Source: Alistipes sp. (GTDB taxonomy: Bacteria > Bacteroidota > Bacteroidia > Bacteroidales > Rikenellaceae). From it: a DNA stretch of 40,335 nucleotides. The notes beneath the pieces are model-generated. The model was given only the letters and a program-made list of their open reading frames with translations, was not told the DNA's origin and searched no databases. The stretch spans positions 1 to 40,335 of the forward strand of contig JAGCMF010000034.1 of assembly GCA_017646625.1 (NCBI GenBank), read 5' to 3'. Position 1 is the first letter of the stretch. Every line of letters starts with the position of its first letter. This document shows positions 17,996 through 28,369 of the stretch, piece after piece. A program made the position numbers and the translations under genes.

Positions 17996-19480
17996 ATGGC
18001 AGTTGAACTAAAAGATTTGACCAAGAGTGACGAGAACTACTCACAGTGGTACAACGACTTGGTTATTAAGGCAGGCTTGGCAGAGAACTCTGCCGTGCGT
18101 GGTTGTATGGTTATCAAGCCTTACGGCTATGCTATTTGGGAGAAGATGCACGAGGTGCTCGACAGAATGTTTAAGGAGACAGGACACGAGAATGCCTACT
18201 TCCCACTATTCATCCCAAAGTCATTCTTCTCACGTGAGGCAAGCCACGTAGAGGGCTTTGCAAAGGAGTGCGCCGTAGTTACGCACTACCGCCTAAAGAA
18301 TGATGAGGAGGGCAAGGGTGTTGTTGTAGACCCTGCAGCACGTCTCGAGGAGGAGCTTATCGTGCGCCCCACATCAGAGACAATCATCTGGAATACATAC
18401 AAGAACTGGATTACATCATACCGCGATCTGCCAATCCTCTGCAACCAGTGGGCTAATGTCGTGCGCTGGGAGATGCGTACACGCCTCTTCCTCCGTACTG
18501 CCGAATTCTTGTGGCAGGAGGGTCATACAGCACACGCAACAGCCGAGGAGGCTATCGAGGAGACAGAACGCATGATTAACGTATACAGAACCTTCGCGGA
18601 GGAGTGGATGGGTGTTCCTGTAATCGTAGGTCACAAGTCGCCTAACGAGAGATTTGCAGGTGCCGTAGACACACTCACAATCGAGGCCCTCATGCAGGAT
18701 GGTAAGGCACTACAGAGTGGTACATCACACTTCCTCGGTCAGAACTTCGCAAAGGCATTCGACGTGCAGTACACAAGCAAGGAGGGTAAGCAGGAGTATG
18801 TATGGGCAACATCATGGGGTGTGTCAACACGTCTCATGGGTGCTCTCATCATGGCTCACTCCGACAACAACGGTCTTGTGCTTCCTCCAAAGCTCGCACC
18901 TATACAGGTTGTTATGGTGCCTATATACAAGGGCGAGGAGCAGCGTCTTGAGGTGGTTGCCCGCTTCGAGGAGATGGCAAAGGAGCTTCGTGCAAAGGGC
19001 GTGTCAGTGAAGATTGACAGCCGCGACAACGTACGTTCAGGCTTTAAGTTCGCAGAGTACGAGCTTAAGGGTGTGCCTGTACGCCTTGCGTTGGGTCCAC
19101 GCGACATTCAGAATGGCACTATCGAGCTCGCACGCCGTGACACACTATCAAAGGAGGTTGTATCACAGGAGGGTCTCACAGACCGCATAGTAGCACTCCT
19201 CGATGAGATCCAGGCAAACATCTTCCAGAAGGCTCTCGACTACCGCAACTCTATGATCACAAAGGTGGATACATGGGAGGAGTTCCAGCAGGTACTCAAC
19301 GAGAAGGGCGGCTTCATCTCGGCACACTGGGATGGTACTCCCGAGACAGAGCAGGCAATCAAGGAGGCTACAAAGGCGACAATACGATGCATCCCTATGG
19401 ATGTTGTAGAGGAGGAGGGTACATGCGTATTCTCTGGCAAGCCATCAAAGTTCCGCGTATTGTTCGCAAAGTCATACTAA
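17996..19480 (+). CDS. proS: Prolyl-tRNA synthetase, archaeal/eukaryotic type
   Basis: 494 residues from the ATG at 17996 ([20 protein letters not shown]). An in-frame ATG 14 codons upstream adds a non-conserved tail, so it was rejected. Class II synthetase charging tRNA-Pro. Class II blocks are visible: [20 protein letters not shown], the motif 2 region [20 protein letters not shown], and [15 protein letters not shown] with [13 protein letters not shown]. The insertion domain of bacterial-type ProRS is absent. The protein ends in the Zn-domain-like [18 protein letters not shown] with a C-terminal Tyr, as in archaeal-type enzymes. This type is usual in Bacteroidetes and is ancient rather than recently acquired. 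Confidence 0.96.
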   Translation: MAVELKDLTKSDENYSQWYNDLVIKAGLAENSAVRGCMVIKPYGYAIWEKMHEVLDRMFKETGHENAYFPLFIPKSFFSREASHVEGFAKECAVVTHYRLKNDEEGKGVVVDPAARLEEELIVRPTSETIIWNTYKNWITSYRDLPILCNQWANVVRWEMRTRLFLRTAEFLWQEGHTAHATAEEAIEETERMINVYRTFAEEWMGVPVIVGHKSPNERFAGAVDTLTIEALMQDGKALQSGTSHFLGQNFAKAFDVQYTSKEGKQEYVWATSWGVSTRLMGALIMAHSDNNGLVLPPKLAPIQVVMVPIYKGEEQRLEVVARFEEMAKELRAKGVSVKIDSRDNVRSGFKFAEYELKGVPVRLALGPRDIQNGTIELARRDTLSKEVVSQEGLTDRIVALLDEIQANIFQKALDYRNSMITKVDTWEEFQQVLNEKGGFISAHWDGTPETEQAIKEATKATIRCIPMDVVEEEGTCVFSGKPSKFRVLFAKSY

Positions 19481-19502
19481 TAGCAGCACACGCTATACCA
19501 AG

Positions 19503-19534
19503 AAAAATGTGCGGAGAATTCCGCACATTTTTTT
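19503..19534 (+). terminator. proS terminator
   Basis: A perfect 12-bp stem, arms 19503-19514 and 19521-19532, six-base loop, with a run of T extending to 19534. It lies 22 bases after the proS stop. Confidence 0.9.
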
Positions 19535-19545
19535 ATTTAAAAAAT

Positions 19546-19573
19546 AAAAGCCACCAATTGCTTGGTGGCTTTT
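19546..19573 (-). terminator. rny terminator
   Basis: A perfect 12-bp stem, arms 19546-19557 and 19562-19573, four-base loop, with A/T-rich ends on both sides. It lies 18 bases past the rny stop on the minus strand. The two convergent genes each have their own hairpin. Confidence 0.8.
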
Positions 19574-19591
19574 ACATTGTTTATGATAACT

Positions 19592-21124
19592 CTACTTCGC
19601 ATACGACACCGAACGTGTCTCACGAATTACAGTGATCTTAACCTGACCAGGATATGTCATCTCATCCTGAATCTTCTTTGCTATATCATGTGACAATGCC
19701 TCCGACTCCTGATCCGAGAGCTTATCAGCACCTACGATGACGCGCAACTCACGACCTGCCTGAATAGCATATGTCTTGATGACACCTGGATATGATAGCG
19801 CTATACCCTCCATCTCCTTGAGTCGCTTGATGTATGACTCAACAACCTCGCGGCGAGCACCAGGACGAGCACCAGAGATAGCATCGCACACCTGGATGAT
19901 AGGAGCTATGAGTGATGTCATCTCAACCTCATCATGGTGAGCACCGATAGCATTGCATACATCTGGCTTCTCCTTATACTTCTCGGCAAGCTTCATACCG
20001 ATGATTGCGTGTGGCAACTCTGGCTCATCATCGGGCACCTTGCCTATATCGTGCAAAAGACCTGCGCGGCGTGCCGCCTTGGGGTTAAGACCGAGCTCCG
20101 CAGCCATGATGCCTGCAAGGTTAGCAGTCTCACGAGCATGCTGCAAGAGGTTCTGACCATATGACGAACGATACTTCATCTTACCAATAAGACGTATAAG
20201 CTCGGGATGTAGACCGTGGATACCGAGGTCGATGGTAGTACGCTTACCAACCTCAACAATCTCCTCCTCGATCTGCTTCTTGACCTTTGCTACAACCTCC
20301 TCGATACGTGCGGGGTGGATACGGCCATCGGTAACAAGCTGGTGAAGAGCAAGACGTGCTATCTCACGACGTACAGGATCGAAGCCCGAGAGGATGATAG
20401 CCTCTGGAGTATCATCAACGATAATCTCAATGCCCGTAGCGGCCTCCAAGGCACGAATATTACGACCCTCACGACCAATGATACGACCCTTAACCTCATC
20501 CGACTCAATATTAAAGACAGTAACAGCATTCTCGATAGCAGTCTCTGTAGCTACACGCTGGATAGAGGCAACAACGATGCGCTTGGCCTCCTTCGTAGCA
20601 GAGAGCTTCGCCTCCTCTATGGTCTCGGCAACATATGCTGCAGCCTCCGCCTTCGCCTCATTCTTCATATTCTCGATTAGGACATTCTTTGCCTCCTCCG
20701 AGCTCATGCCCGAGATCTGCTCAAGGCGTGTATTCTGCTCCTTGATGACAGCTGCAAGCTCCTCCTTACGGCTCTCCACAGTCTGGAACTGCGCCTCGAG
20801 CTGCTCCTTACGCTTATCATAGTCTGCCGACTTCTTATCAAGCTCGCGCTCCTTATGCTGGAGGTTTGTCTCTATCTGCTTGGCACGCTGCTCACTCTGC
20901 TGAAGCTTATGGTTGCGCTCATTCACCTGGCGATCGTGATCGCTTTTAAGCTGGATGAACTTCTCCTTGGCCTGCAACATCTTCTCCTTCTTTATCATTT
21001 CGCCATCTGCCTCGGCCTTCGCTACGATGGCCTTGGCGCGTGATTTAGCCATGAAGTAGGCAAGAACGCCTCCTACGATAGCACCAACCACCAAACCGAC
21101 GACTGTCAAAATTACTGGTTCCAT
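19592..21124 (-). CDS. rny: Ribonuclease Y
   Basis: 510 residues, the family's usual length. A membrane-anchored endoribonuclease that starts mRNA decay. Order: N-terminal transmembrane helix (about 5-25, [17 protein letters not shown]), long Lys/Glu/Gln-rich coiled coil (about 30-190), KH RNA-binding domain with the [15 protein letters not shown] motif, then an HD domain with LLHDIGKV and GAHHDE. The C-terminus [17 protein letters not shown] is typical. It lies downstream of zapA and the 6S RNA gene on the same strand. An A/T-rich region at about 21130-21160 could hold its promoter, but no exact TAnnTTTG was found there. Confidence 0.97.
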   Translation of the reverse strand: MEPVILTVVGLVVGAIVGGVLAYFMAKSRAKAIVAKAEADGEMIKKEKMLQAKEKFIQLKSDHDRQVNERNHKLQQSEQRAKQIETNLQHKERELDKKSADYDKRKEQLEAQFQTVESRKEELAAVIKEQNTRLEQISGMSSEEAKNVLIENMKNEAKAEAAAYVAETIEEAKLSATKEAKRIVVASIQRVATETAIENAVTVFNIESDEVKGRIIGREGRNIRALEAATGIEIIVDDTPEAIILSGFDPVRREIARLALHQLVTDGRIHPARIEEVVAKVKKQIEEEIVEVGKRTTIDLGIHGLHPELIRLIGKMKYRSSYGQNLLQHARETANLAGIMAAELGLNPKAARRAGLLHDIGKVPDDEPELPHAIIGMKLAEKYKEKPDVCNAIGAHHDEVEMTSLIAPIIQVCDAISGARPGARREVVESYIKRLKEMEGIALSYPGVIKTYAIQAGRELRVIVGADKLSDQESEALSHDIAKKIQDEMTYPGQVKITVIRETRSVSYAK

Positions 21125-21176
21125 AGTTGTAATTAGTATTATATAGTTTTAAAGTTTAGTTTACATACAAAAAAAA

Positions 21177-21372
21177 CCGCAAAGACTCCTTAACTTGTTT
21201 GACGAATCCGCAGATAAGTCATAGGTGGGGCTCCGAGGCTCGCAACAGTCCACTGGTGGCACTTACGCACCACACCCGAAGGTTGAGGCCTTGTTTTGAA
21301 AACACTTCTCGAGAGTTGTCCCAATGTTATATAAAATGTACAGTTCGCAAAGCTTTTAAGGAATCTATGCGG
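21177..21372 (-). ncRNA. ssrS: 6S RNA
   Basis: About 196 nt between zapA and rny. The ends form a 17-bp closing stem with a single mismatch (21356-21372 with 21177-21193). Inside lies one long irregular hairpin: GGCCTCAAC against GTTGCGAGCC, capped by GTGGTGC-GTAA-GTGCCAC. A central A/U-rich bulge lies on the 5' side. Size, a single rod with a central bubble, and linkage to zapA (as in E. coli ssrS-zapA) all fit 6S RNA, which mimics an open promoter and binds RNA polymerase holoenzyme in stationary phase. A run of eight T follows the 3' end and makes the closing stem a terminator. No promoter is obvious, so it may be processed from the zapA transcript. Confidence 0.8.
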
Positions 21373-21450
21373 GATAGATTTTATCTAAAGAACGCGACAC
21401 ACATAAGGCGTGTGCCAACCTCACTATCTCAAATATCGAGCCGTAACCTA

Positions 21451-21741
21451 CTACGCCTTTATATATTTGCGTATACGTTCCTCCAGGGCATACAACCCCT
21501 CAACATCCTCATCACCAAGTGACGAACTCTGCTCCGTGGTCAACGCAAGTATTGAGTATCGTAGTGCCGCCATGGCGATGCGATCCTGAATGTCGAACTT
21601 CGGAATCTTCGAATACTCCGTAATCTTCTCATTCAGACGCTTCGCAGCGACGCGATATAGCTCTTCATTTGCGGCGTCGATGGTCATAGGATAGCTCTTG
21701 CCAGCTATCGATATATTTATCTTTATCTTTCCTTCAGCCAT
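21451..21741 (-). CDS. zapA: Cell division protein ZapA
   Basis: 96 residues. Binds and bundles FtsZ at the division ring. The N-terminal strand KIKINISIAGKSYPMTID with the following EELYRVAAKRLNEKI helix is the ZapA signature. The rest is a coiled-coil helix (DRIAMAALRYSILALTTEQS). It lies five bases after a small coiled-coil gene with which it is surely co-transcribed, and is followed by the 6S RNA. Confidence 0.93.
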   Translation of the reverse strand: MAEGKIKINISIAGKSYPMTIDAANEELYRVAAKRLNEKITEYSKIPKFDIQDRIAMAALRYSILALTTEQSSSLGDEDVEGLYALEERIRKYIKA

Positions 21742-21746
21742 CGTCG

Positions 21747-22049
21747 TCAGTTATTCTCTTCTTCGTGTTTTATGGCGGCTATGCAGCGGTCAACCTCCCG
21801 CAATAAATTGTTGACACGCTGTCGCGCACGTTCAACATTGCCCGACGAGCTACGCATGACATTCGAGAGCTCAACACTCTTAAGTCGTGCATCCATCTCG
21901 CGTACCTTCTCCTCAAGACGTCGCTTATCTCCCAGCAACATGTCGCGTTCCTTGGTTAACTCACGACACTCGCGGGATACACGCTGATGGTCGGCAATAA
22001 GCCTCTCAACCTCATCATGCAGACGTCTTATGATATCCTTATCGGCCAT
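21747..22049 (-). CDS. Small coiled-coil protein upstream of zapA
   Basis: 100 residues, almost all charged helix: DEVERLIADHQRVSRECREL and RLEEKVREMDARLKSVEL have heptad character. No signal peptide, Cys motif or enzyme motif. A short protein of this kind precedes zapA in many Bacteroidetes. A ZapB-like or other division-accessory role is a guess from position only. It is the first gene after a perfect promoter at 22090-22120, with zapA five bases downstream. Confidence 0.8.
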   Translation of the reverse strand: MADKDIIRRLHDEVERLIADHQRVSRECRELTKERDMLLGDKRRLEEKVREMDARLKSVELSNVMRSSSGNVERARQRVNNLLREVDRCIAAIKHEEENN

Positions 22050-22089
22050 ACGCTTGGCAATGTTTGCTATACGCAGTTGCTATTATTGA

Positions 22090-22120
22090 CAAAGATATAA
22101 ATTTTTTGTCTTACTTCAAA
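22090..22120 (-). promoter_or_regulatory. Promoter of the coiled-coil gene and zapA
   Basis: The minus strand reads TTTG (22117-22120), exactly 19 bases, then TATCTTTG (22090-22097). It lies 41 bases before the ATG at 22049, right behind the rimO stop. Confidence 0.8.
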
Positions 22121-22139
22121 ATTTTCAACCAAAAAACTA

Positions 22140-23438
22140 CTATCTTAAAACTCGAGCATAGAGATCATAATCCTCACAGTCGGTAACCTCAACATCGTAG
22201 AAACGGCCTCTACAGAGTCGCTTACCAGCACTGTCGATAATAATCTCCTGGTCTACCTCCGGAGAGTCGTACTCCGAACGACCAATATAGAAATCGCCCT
22301 CCCTCCTGTCGATGATAGCACGCATCTTCTGACCTATGCGACGTGCATTATTAGCCAGCGACACTCGTTCCTGAAGACGCATAATGCGTTCAACACGTTC
22401 CTGCTTAACAGCATCCTCAACATCATCCTTAAGACGTGTAGCGGAGTATGTACCCTCCTCCTCGGAGTATGCAAAGACACCAAGGCGATCAAACTTCGTA
22501 GTCTTGACAAACTCCATAAGCTCCATGAAATCCTCCTCCGTCTCACCAGGATAACCCACAAGGAGTGTGGTGCGAAGAGCAATATCTGGGATGGCAGCAC
22601 GGAGCTTATTGATGAGAGTCAATGCCTCGGCCTTCGTATGGCGACGTTTCATCAGATTAAGCTGATTATCAGAGATATGCTGGAATGGAATATCGAGATA
22701 CTTGCATATCTTCTTCTCACGGGCCATAACCTCAATAACCTCATCAGGGAAGTCCGTAGGATAGGCATAGTGTAGACGTATCCACTCTATCTTCTCGATG
22801 CGACAGAGGCGTTCAAGGAGTTCAGCAAGCTTACGTTCACCATATATGTCGACACCATAGTACGTAGTATCCTGTGCTATGACCATAAGCTCCCTAACAC
22901 CCTTCTCGGCAAGCTTCTCGGCCTCGGCAACAAGATTCTCCATAGGCACCGACTTATGACGACCACGGATGAGGGGTATGGCACAATAACCACACATCCA
23001 GTTGCAACCCTCCGATATCTTAAGGTATGCATAGTGCGATGGTGTAGATATCTCTCTCTCGGTCTCATTCTCCGTTCTGTACTTTGCACCGAGACGTTCT
23101 ACGACACCTGCCCAGTCATTAACACCAAAGAAGTCATCGACCTCTGGTAGCTCGGGGCGCAGCTCATCAGCATAACGCTGCGAGAGGCATCCCACAACGA
23201 AGAGCTCGCTGATGGCACCCTCCTCCTTAAGCTGTGCAGCACGAAGGATAGTGTCGATAGACTCCTGCTTAGCATCGCCAATAAAGCCACAAGTGTTGAT
23301 TACAACAACATCGGCATCAAGACGGTCGCTATCGAAGACTATCTTATAGTCCATGGCCGCAAGCTGCGCGGCGAGGTGCTCCGAGTCAACAGTATTCTTC
23401 GAGCAACCGAGAGTGATGATATTTATCTTTTTAGACAT
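22140..23438 (-). CDS. rimO: Ribosomal protein uS12 methylthiotransferase RimO
   Basis: 432 residues. A radical-SAM enzyme that methylthiolates an Asp of ribosomal protein uS12. The N-terminal MTTase domain has cluster cysteines C12 (LGCSKNTVDSE), C50 (NTCGF) and C84 (VVGC). The radical-SAM cluster is C145-x3-C149-x2-C152 (GCNWMCGYC). A C-terminal TRAM domain is present (MRAIIDRREGDFYIGR onward). The ITLGCSKNTVDSE start and overall length favour RimO over MiaB or MtaB. It is the last gene of the prfB-namZ-ftsY-rimO run, eight bases after ftsY. Confidence 0.96.
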   Translation of the reverse strand: MSKKINIITLGCSKNTVDSEHLAAQLAAMDYKIVFDSDRLDADVVVINTCGFIGDAKQESIDTILRAAQLKEEGAISELFVVGCLSQRYADELRPELPEVDDFFGVNDWAGVVERLGAKYRTENETEREISTPSHYAYLKISEGCNWMCGYCAIPLIRGRHKSVPMENLVAEAEKLAEKGVRELMVIAQDTTYYGVDIYGERKLAELLERLCRIEKIEWIRLHYAYPTDFPDEVIEVMAREKKICKYLDIPFQHISDNQLNLMKRRHTKAEALTLINKLRAAIPDIALRTTLLVGYPGETEEDFMELMEFVKTTKFDRLGVFAYSEEEGTYSATRLKDDVEDAVKQERVERIMRLQERVSLANNARRIGQKMRAIIDRREGDFYIGRSEYDSPEVDQEIIIDSAGKRLCRGRFYDVEVTDCEDYDLYARVLR

Positions 23439-23446
23439 AGTAACAA

Positions 23447-24499
23447 CTATTTTGAGTCACCAAACAATGCGCGTACAAACTCTCTGCGGTCGAACATCTT
23501 GAGCTGGTCGATACCCTCACCGATGCCGATATATCGCACGGGGATATGGAACTTATCGCTAATACCGATAACCACACCACCCTTGGCCGTGCCATCGAGC
23601 TTCGTGATAGTGAGTGAGGTGACCTGCGTAGCCTCGGTAAACTGCTTGGCCTGCTCAAAGGCGTTCTGGCCTGTCGAGCCATCCAAAACGAGCATAACCT
23701 CGTGTGGCGCATCAGGGATAACCTTTGACATAACATTACGAATCTTCGTAAGCTCCTTCATAAGACCCACCTTATTATGCAGACGTCCCGCAGTATCTAT
23801 AAGTACAACATCGGCACCATTAGCAACTGCCGAACGTAACGTGTCGTATGCCACAGATGCTGGGTCAGAGCCCATATCCTGACGCACCATAGTTGCACCA
23901 GCACGTTCTGCCCACACACCAAGCTGGTCGATAGCCGCAGCACGGAACGTATCAGCAGCACCGATATATACCTTACGACCCGCCTTTGTAAGCTGCGCAG
24001 CGAGCTTACCGATAGTGGTAGTCTTACCAGCACCATTGACACCAACAACCATAAGTACATATGGCATACCCTCCTTGACCTCGATGCCGAAGTCGCGTGT
24101 AGAACGGTGAGACTCCTCCATAAGTGAGGCAATCTCATCGCGTAGGATGCCATGTAACTCTTCGGTATTCATATACTTATCGCGTGCCACACGTTCCTCG
24201 ATGCGCTGGATAATCTTCACCGTAGTGTCGACACCCACATCCGAGGTGATGAGCACCTCCTCGAGGTCGTCGAGGACATCAGCATCGACAGTGGTACGGC
24301 CAGCAATAGCACGCTTAAGCTTACCGAAGAAGCCCTCTTTAGTCTTCTCCAAGCCCGCCTCAAGCTCCTTACGTTCCGCCTCCACCTCTCTCTCTGCCTC
24401 GCGCTGTGCCTCGGCTTGCGCCTCCGCGCCACCCTGGTCAGCTGCAACATGAGCAGGCTCTACATCCTTCTTTTTCTTAAATAAGTCAAAAAATCCCAT
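23447..24499 (-). CDS. ftsY: Signal recognition particle receptor FtsY
   Basis: 350 residues. A GTPase that docks SRP-ribosome complexes at the membrane. An N-terminal charged region (about 10-60, rich in Glu, Ala and Lys) precedes the N domain and the G domain. G1 is GVNGAGKTTT (153-162), followed by DTFRAAA (183-189), DTAGRL (235-240) and TKLDGTAKGG (from 299). The MGFFDLFKKKK start is an amphipathic basic membrane-targeting sequence. Spacing is two bases from namZ and eight from rimO, indicating translational coupling. Confidence 0.97.
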   Translation of the reverse strand: MGFFDLFKKKKDVEPAHVAADQGGAEAQAEAQREAEREVEAERKELEAGLEKTKEGFFGKLKRAIAGRTTVDADVLDDLEEVLITSDVGVDTTVKIIQRIEERVARDKYMNTEELHGILRDEIASLMEESHRSTRDFGIEVKEGMPYVLMVVGVNGAGKTTTIGKLAAQLTKAGRKVYIGAADTFRAAAIDQLGVWAERAGATMVRQDMGSDPASVAYDTLRSAVANGADVVLIDTAGRLHNKVGLMKELTKIRNVMSKVIPDAPHEVMLVLDGSTGQNAFEQAKQFTEATQVTSLTITKLDGTAKGGVVIGISDKFHIPVRYIGIGEGIDQLKMFDRREFVRALFGDSK

Positions 24500-24501
24500 C
24501 T

Positions 24502-25692
24502 CTATTCTTTGTAAAGTAAATAATTTCTTCTCAACAACTTAAATACCTCAACATCCTCTCTCCAGCGCGCCTCGATAGCATCAGCATCCTCTCCAGCGAC
24601 AATCATCTCACGCACCCACGCAACACCGATAAGCTTCTCGAACATCGAGCTGAAGAACGCCTCACCCATGTTTAGGTTGCGGTAGGCATCTACAACATAG
24701 TCCAGGTTAACACCCTCGGCCCATATCTGCTCGTCGGCAACATCGCGCAAATCGACACCATAGCATACCTTACCGTTGTGTGGTGGTGTCTTCGACCCAG
24801 CATTAGGCTGTGGCGTGAACGAAAAGTCATAGCCTCGCATATCGGGGTGTCCATAGACCTCGAAGGGTGACTCCGTACCGCGCCCCATGCTCACCACAGT
24901 ACCCTCGAAGAGGCATGTTGAGGGGTAGAGGTAGATGGAGTGTTGTGTGGTGAGGTTTGGCGATGGTGCTATAGGCAGCACGTAGTGTGTTGTATGGTCA
25001 TAGTTACGACACTTTACAACACTCAACTTCGCACTCTTCGCCCAGCCCTCACCCACAGCCATCACAGCAATCTCGCCCATAGTAAGACCGTGGACAACAG
25101 GGATAGGCAGCCAGCCAACACCCGACTTATACTTCATGTCGAGTATCGGGCCATCTACATAGTGACCATTGGGGTTTGGTCTATCCAAAATAATAACCTC
25201 CCGACCAAAGTCGGCACAAGCATCTATCATGCGTAACATAGATATATAGTATGTGTAGAAGCGTAGTCCCACATCCTGCATATCTACAACCAAGACATCA
25301 AACGACGACATCACACCATCCGAGGGTCGCTGTGTCTTGCCATTATATAGCGATAATATAGCTATTCCGGTCTTCTCGTCGACACCATTATCGACCTTCA
25401 AACCCGCCTCTACACTACCGCGAAAGCCATGCTCTGGAGCAAAGATACCAACGATGTTGATACCCTCGCGGTGTAACATATCTACAACATGCTCCTCGGC
25501 ACTGTACATAGCCGTATGGTTGGCGAGTATGGCAACACGTCTGTCGCGCAACATGGGCATATATGTAGTAGTATCCGTAGCACCCACGAGCACCTCGGCA
25601 ACGTCATTCACACCATCGCCATGGCCCTCGGCAGAAGAGCTACACGCCGCCATGACAAGCATGACACACAGTATATACACTCTCTTAAGCAT
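24502..25692 (-). CDS. namZ: Exo-beta-N-acetylmuramidase NamZ (DUF1343), lipoprotein
   Basis: 396 residues from the ATG at 25692, which overlaps the prfB stop codon by one base (TGATG). A TTG one codon upstream is not needed. The N-terminus MLKRVYILCVMLVMAACSSS is a lipoprotein signal with lipobox MAAC. The body matches DUF1343, the family of NamZ (GH171), which removes terminal MurNAc from peptidoglycan fragments. Landmarks: ANHTAMYS, IFAPEHGFRG, VDMQDVGLRFYTYYISM, ILDRPNPNGHYVDGP, VHGLTMGEIA and SMGRGTESPFEVYG. Activity is known for relatives but not shown here. It is translationally coupled to prfB. Confidence 0.9.
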   Translation of the reverse strand: MLKRVYILCVMLVMAACSSSAEGHGDGVNDVAEVLVGATDTTTYMPMLRDRRVAILANHTAMYSAEEHVVDMLHREGINIVGIFAPEHGFRGSVEAGLKVDNGVDEKTGIAILSLYNGKTQRPSDGVMSSFDVLVVDMQDVGLRFYTYYISMLRMIDACADFGREVIILDRPNPNGHYVDGPILDMKYKSGVGWLPIPVVHGLTMGEIAVMAVGEGWAKSAKLSVVKCRNYDHTTHYVLPIAPSPNLTTQHSIYLYPSTCLFEGTVVSMGRGTESPFEVYGHPDMRGYDFSFTPQPNAGSKTPPHNGKVCYGVDLRDVADEQIWAEGVNLDYVVDAYRNLNMGEAFFSSMFEKLIGVAWVREMIVAGEDADAIEARWREDVEVFKLLRRNYLLYKE

Positions 25693-26792
25693 CAATATTG
25701 CAACAAGTACTCCTTAATAAAGTTATCGATGTCACCATCCATAACAGCATCTACGTTAGATGTCTGGTATCCCGTGCGGTGATCCTTCACGCGTCTATCG
25801 TCAAAGACATAACTACGAATCTGTGAGCCCCACTCTATACGCTTCTTTGTGGCCTCGAGAGCCTGTTGCGTAGCCATACGCTTATCAAGCTCGCGCTGGT
25901 AGAGTTTCGATCGCAGAATACGCATAGCATTCTCCCTATTCATAAGCTGCGATCGTGTCTCCATATTCTCGATGAGGAACTCAACAGGTTCGCCCGTATC
26001 TGCATCCTTACCGTGGTAGCGAAGGCGCACTGCCGTCTCCACCTTATTTACATTTTGGCCACCAGCACCACTCGAACGGAACGTATCCCACTCATAGTCG
26101 GCAGGCGAGATATTAATCTCTATGGTGTCGTCAACAGCTGGAGAGATAAATACCGAGGCGAAGGTCGTCTGTCGCTTGTTATTAGCATTAAAGGGTGACA
26201 GGCGCACCATGCGGTGCACACCACTCTCGCTACGTAGGTAGCCATAGGCATATTCGCCCTCGAACTCGAGGGTACAAGATTTGACACCCACCTCGTCGCC
26301 AGCCTGGTAGTTAGCAACCTTAACCGTGTAGCCATGAGCCTCGCCCCAGCGCGTATACATACGCATGAGCATCTGCGCCCAGTCCAAGGCCTCCGTACCT
26401 CCTGCACCAGCATTTATATCCATGATAGCACCAAGCCTATCCTCCTTACCCGAGAGCATCTGCTTAAGCTCGAGTTTCTCGATGAAGGTCACAGCATCGG
26501 CATACTGCGCCTCTGCCTCTGCCTCCGTGAGGACACCCTCCGAGACGAAGTCGGCTAACAGCTCAAGGTCATTGACAACACGTACTGCACCCTCACAATC
26601 CTCAATGACAGCCCTTATATCAGCAACCCTCTTTAGTTGCTTACGCGCCTCATCAGGGTTATCCCAGAAGTTTGGCTCCTCGGTACGTTCCTGCTCATTC
26701 TGCAGGTCTATGCGGCGCTGCTCGACATCAATAGATGCCGAGAGCTTATCCACACGAGACTTCAAATCGTTTATTTGGTCTACATTAACCAT
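25692..26792 (-). CDS. prfB: Peptide chain release factor 2, no programmed frameshift
   Basis: 366 residues from the ATG at 26792 (MVNVDQINDLKSRVDKLS), matching the 365 of E. coli RF2. Reads UGA and UAA stop codons. The recognition motif SPF is in RLSPFNANNKRQ, and the catalytic GGQ is in SSGAGGQNVNKVETAV. The usual in-frame UGA/CUU +1 frameshift site near codon 25 is absent: at the aligned place the frame reads continuously through Ala-Ser-Ile-Asp-Val. RF2 autoregulation by frameshifting is therefore lost in this strain. It lies between cysS (71 bases) and namZ (overlapping). Confidence 0.96.
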   Translation of the reverse strand: MVNVDQINDLKSRVDKLSASIDVEQRRIDLQNEQERTEEPNFWDNPDEARKQLKRVADIRAVIEDCEGAVRVVNDLELLADFVSEGVLTEAEAEAQYADAVTFIEKLELKQMLSGKEDRLGAIMDINAGAGGTEALDWAQMLMRMYTRWGEAHGYTVKVANYQAGDEVGVKSCTLEFEGEYAYGYLRSESGVHRMVRLSPFNANNKRQTTFASVFISPAVDDTIEINISPADYEWDTFRSSGAGGQNVNKVETAVRLRYHGKDADTGEPVEFLIENMETRSQLMNRENAMRILRSKLYQRELDKRMATQQALEATKKRIEWGSQIRSYVFDDRRVKDHRTGYQTSNVDAVMDGDIDNFIKEYLLQY

Positions 26793-26862
26793 TAACCAAC
26801 TACACTGAATATAGTTTCTTCCTAAATCCAAGTTTTACATCATCACTCCCCACACCAAGAGA

Positions 26863-28332
26863 CTACTCTATCTCCCAGTCAAAGCCATCCTTACGATCCT
26901 TAACGCGGATGCCGATGGCTGTGAGGTTATCACGAATCTTATCTGATGTCGCCCAATCTTTATTTGCCTTTGCCTCCATACGCATATTCAGAAGCATATC
27001 AACAAGTGGTGACACCATATCCTTACCGCCCACCTCGGCAGCCTTCTCGTTACGAAGACCCAGGATATCGAAGACATAGCTATTTACAGTGCTCTTCAAA
27101 GCCTCGAGATCCTCGGCAGTGAACGACTGCTGACCCTCGGCAGCCTGGTTGATGATGCGCACCCAGTCGAATAGTGCAGAGATAACCATTGGCGAGTTGA
27201 GGTCATCGGCCATAGCATCAGCACAACGACGTGAGAGCTCCGACACATCGGCAGTAGACTTATCCGCTGCCTTAAGCTTGCCAAGTGTCTCCACAGCCTT
27301 CATAAGTCTATCAAGACCCTTCTCTGCCGCCTGCAACGCCTCATTCGAGAAGTCGAGAGTAGAACGGTAGTGTGCCTGAAGAACGAAGAAACGGATGGTC
27401 ATAGGGGTATATGCCTGCTCGAGGATGGCATGTGAGCCTGTGAAGAGTTGCTCGAGGGTAATGAAATTACCAAGCGACTTACCCATCTTCTGACCGTTGA
27501 TGGTAATCATATTGTTATGCACCCAGTAGCGTGCAGAGTCCTTGCCCAGGGCGGCTGTAGACTGTGCAATCTCGCACTCGTGGTGTGGAAACATAAGGTC
27601 CATACCACCACCGTGTATGTCAAACTGCTCACCGAGATACTTTGTACTCATCGCCGAGCACTCCATATGCCAACCAGGGAAACCATCACTCCATGGCGAG
27701 GGCCAACGCATGATATGCTCGGGAGAGGCCTTCTTCCAAAGGGCGAAGTCGTAAGAGTGACGCTTATCACTCTGTCCATCGAGCTCACGTGTGTTAGTGA
27801 CGATATCGTCGAGATTACGACCCGAGAGACGGCCATAGCGGAAATCGCGGTTATATCTCTCAACATCGAAATATATAGAGCCATTTGACTCATAGGCATA
27901 ACCAGCATTGAGAATACGCTTAACCATCTCTATCTGCTCGATGATATGGCCCGAGGCATGAGGTTCGATAGATGGTGACTTAACACCGAGCTCACGCATA
28001 GCATCGTGATAGCGTTCTGTGTAGTAGTGCGCAATCTCCATAGGCTCGAGCTGCTCGAGGCGTGCCTTCTTTGCAATCTTATCCTCACCATCATCAGCAT
28101 CCTGCTCCAAGTGACCCACATCCGTAATGTTACGCACATAGCGCACCTTGTAGCCCAACGACTCGAGGTAGCGGAACAAGAGGTCGAAGGTCACAGCGGG
28201 GCGAGCATGACCGAGGTGTGGGTCGCCATATACTGTGGGACCGCACACATACATACCCACATGCTCGGGGTTTATAGGCTCAAACGTCTCCTTACGACGT
28301 GTAAGCGTATTATACAAAACTAATTTTCCCAT
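26863..28332 (-). CDS. cysS: Cysteinyl-tRNA synthetase
   Basis: 489 residues, class I synthetase. HIGH-like motif PHLGHARP (about 38-45), zinc ligand Cys30 in [12 protein letters not shown], the distal zinc region with WHMECSAM and HHECEIAQS, and KMSKS-type KMGKSLGN. It charges tRNA-Cys. The C-terminal DALR-like helical domain is intact. It lies between the DUF2723 gene (37 bases) and prfB in the same orientation. Confidence 0.97.
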   Translation of the reverse strand: MGKLVLYNTLTRRKETFEPINPEHVGMYVCGPTVYGDPHLGHARPAVTFDLLFRYLESLGYKVRYVRNITDVGHLEQDADDGEDKIAKKARLEQLEPMEIAHYYTERYHDAMRELGVKSPSIEPHASGHIIEQIEMVKRILNAGYAYESNGSIYFDVERYNRDFRYGRLSGRNLDDIVTNTRELDGQSDKRHSYDFALWKKASPEHIMRWPSPWSDGFPGWHMECSAMSTKYLGEQFDIHGGGMDLMFPHHECEIAQSTAALGKDSARYWVHNNMITINGQKMGKSLGNFITLEQLFTGSHAILEQAYTPMTIRFFVLQAHYRSTLDFSNEALQAAEKGLDRLMKAVETLGKLKAADKSTADVSELSRRCADAMADDLNSPMVISALFDWVRIINQAAEGQQSFTAEDLEALKSTVNSYVFDILGLRNEKAAEVGGKDMVSPLVDMLLNMRMEAKANKDWATSDKIRDNLTAIGIRVKDRKDGFDWEIE

Positions 28333-28369
28333 TTTCGTTATCTTTTATCTGTTATAATTCATTGTTAGT

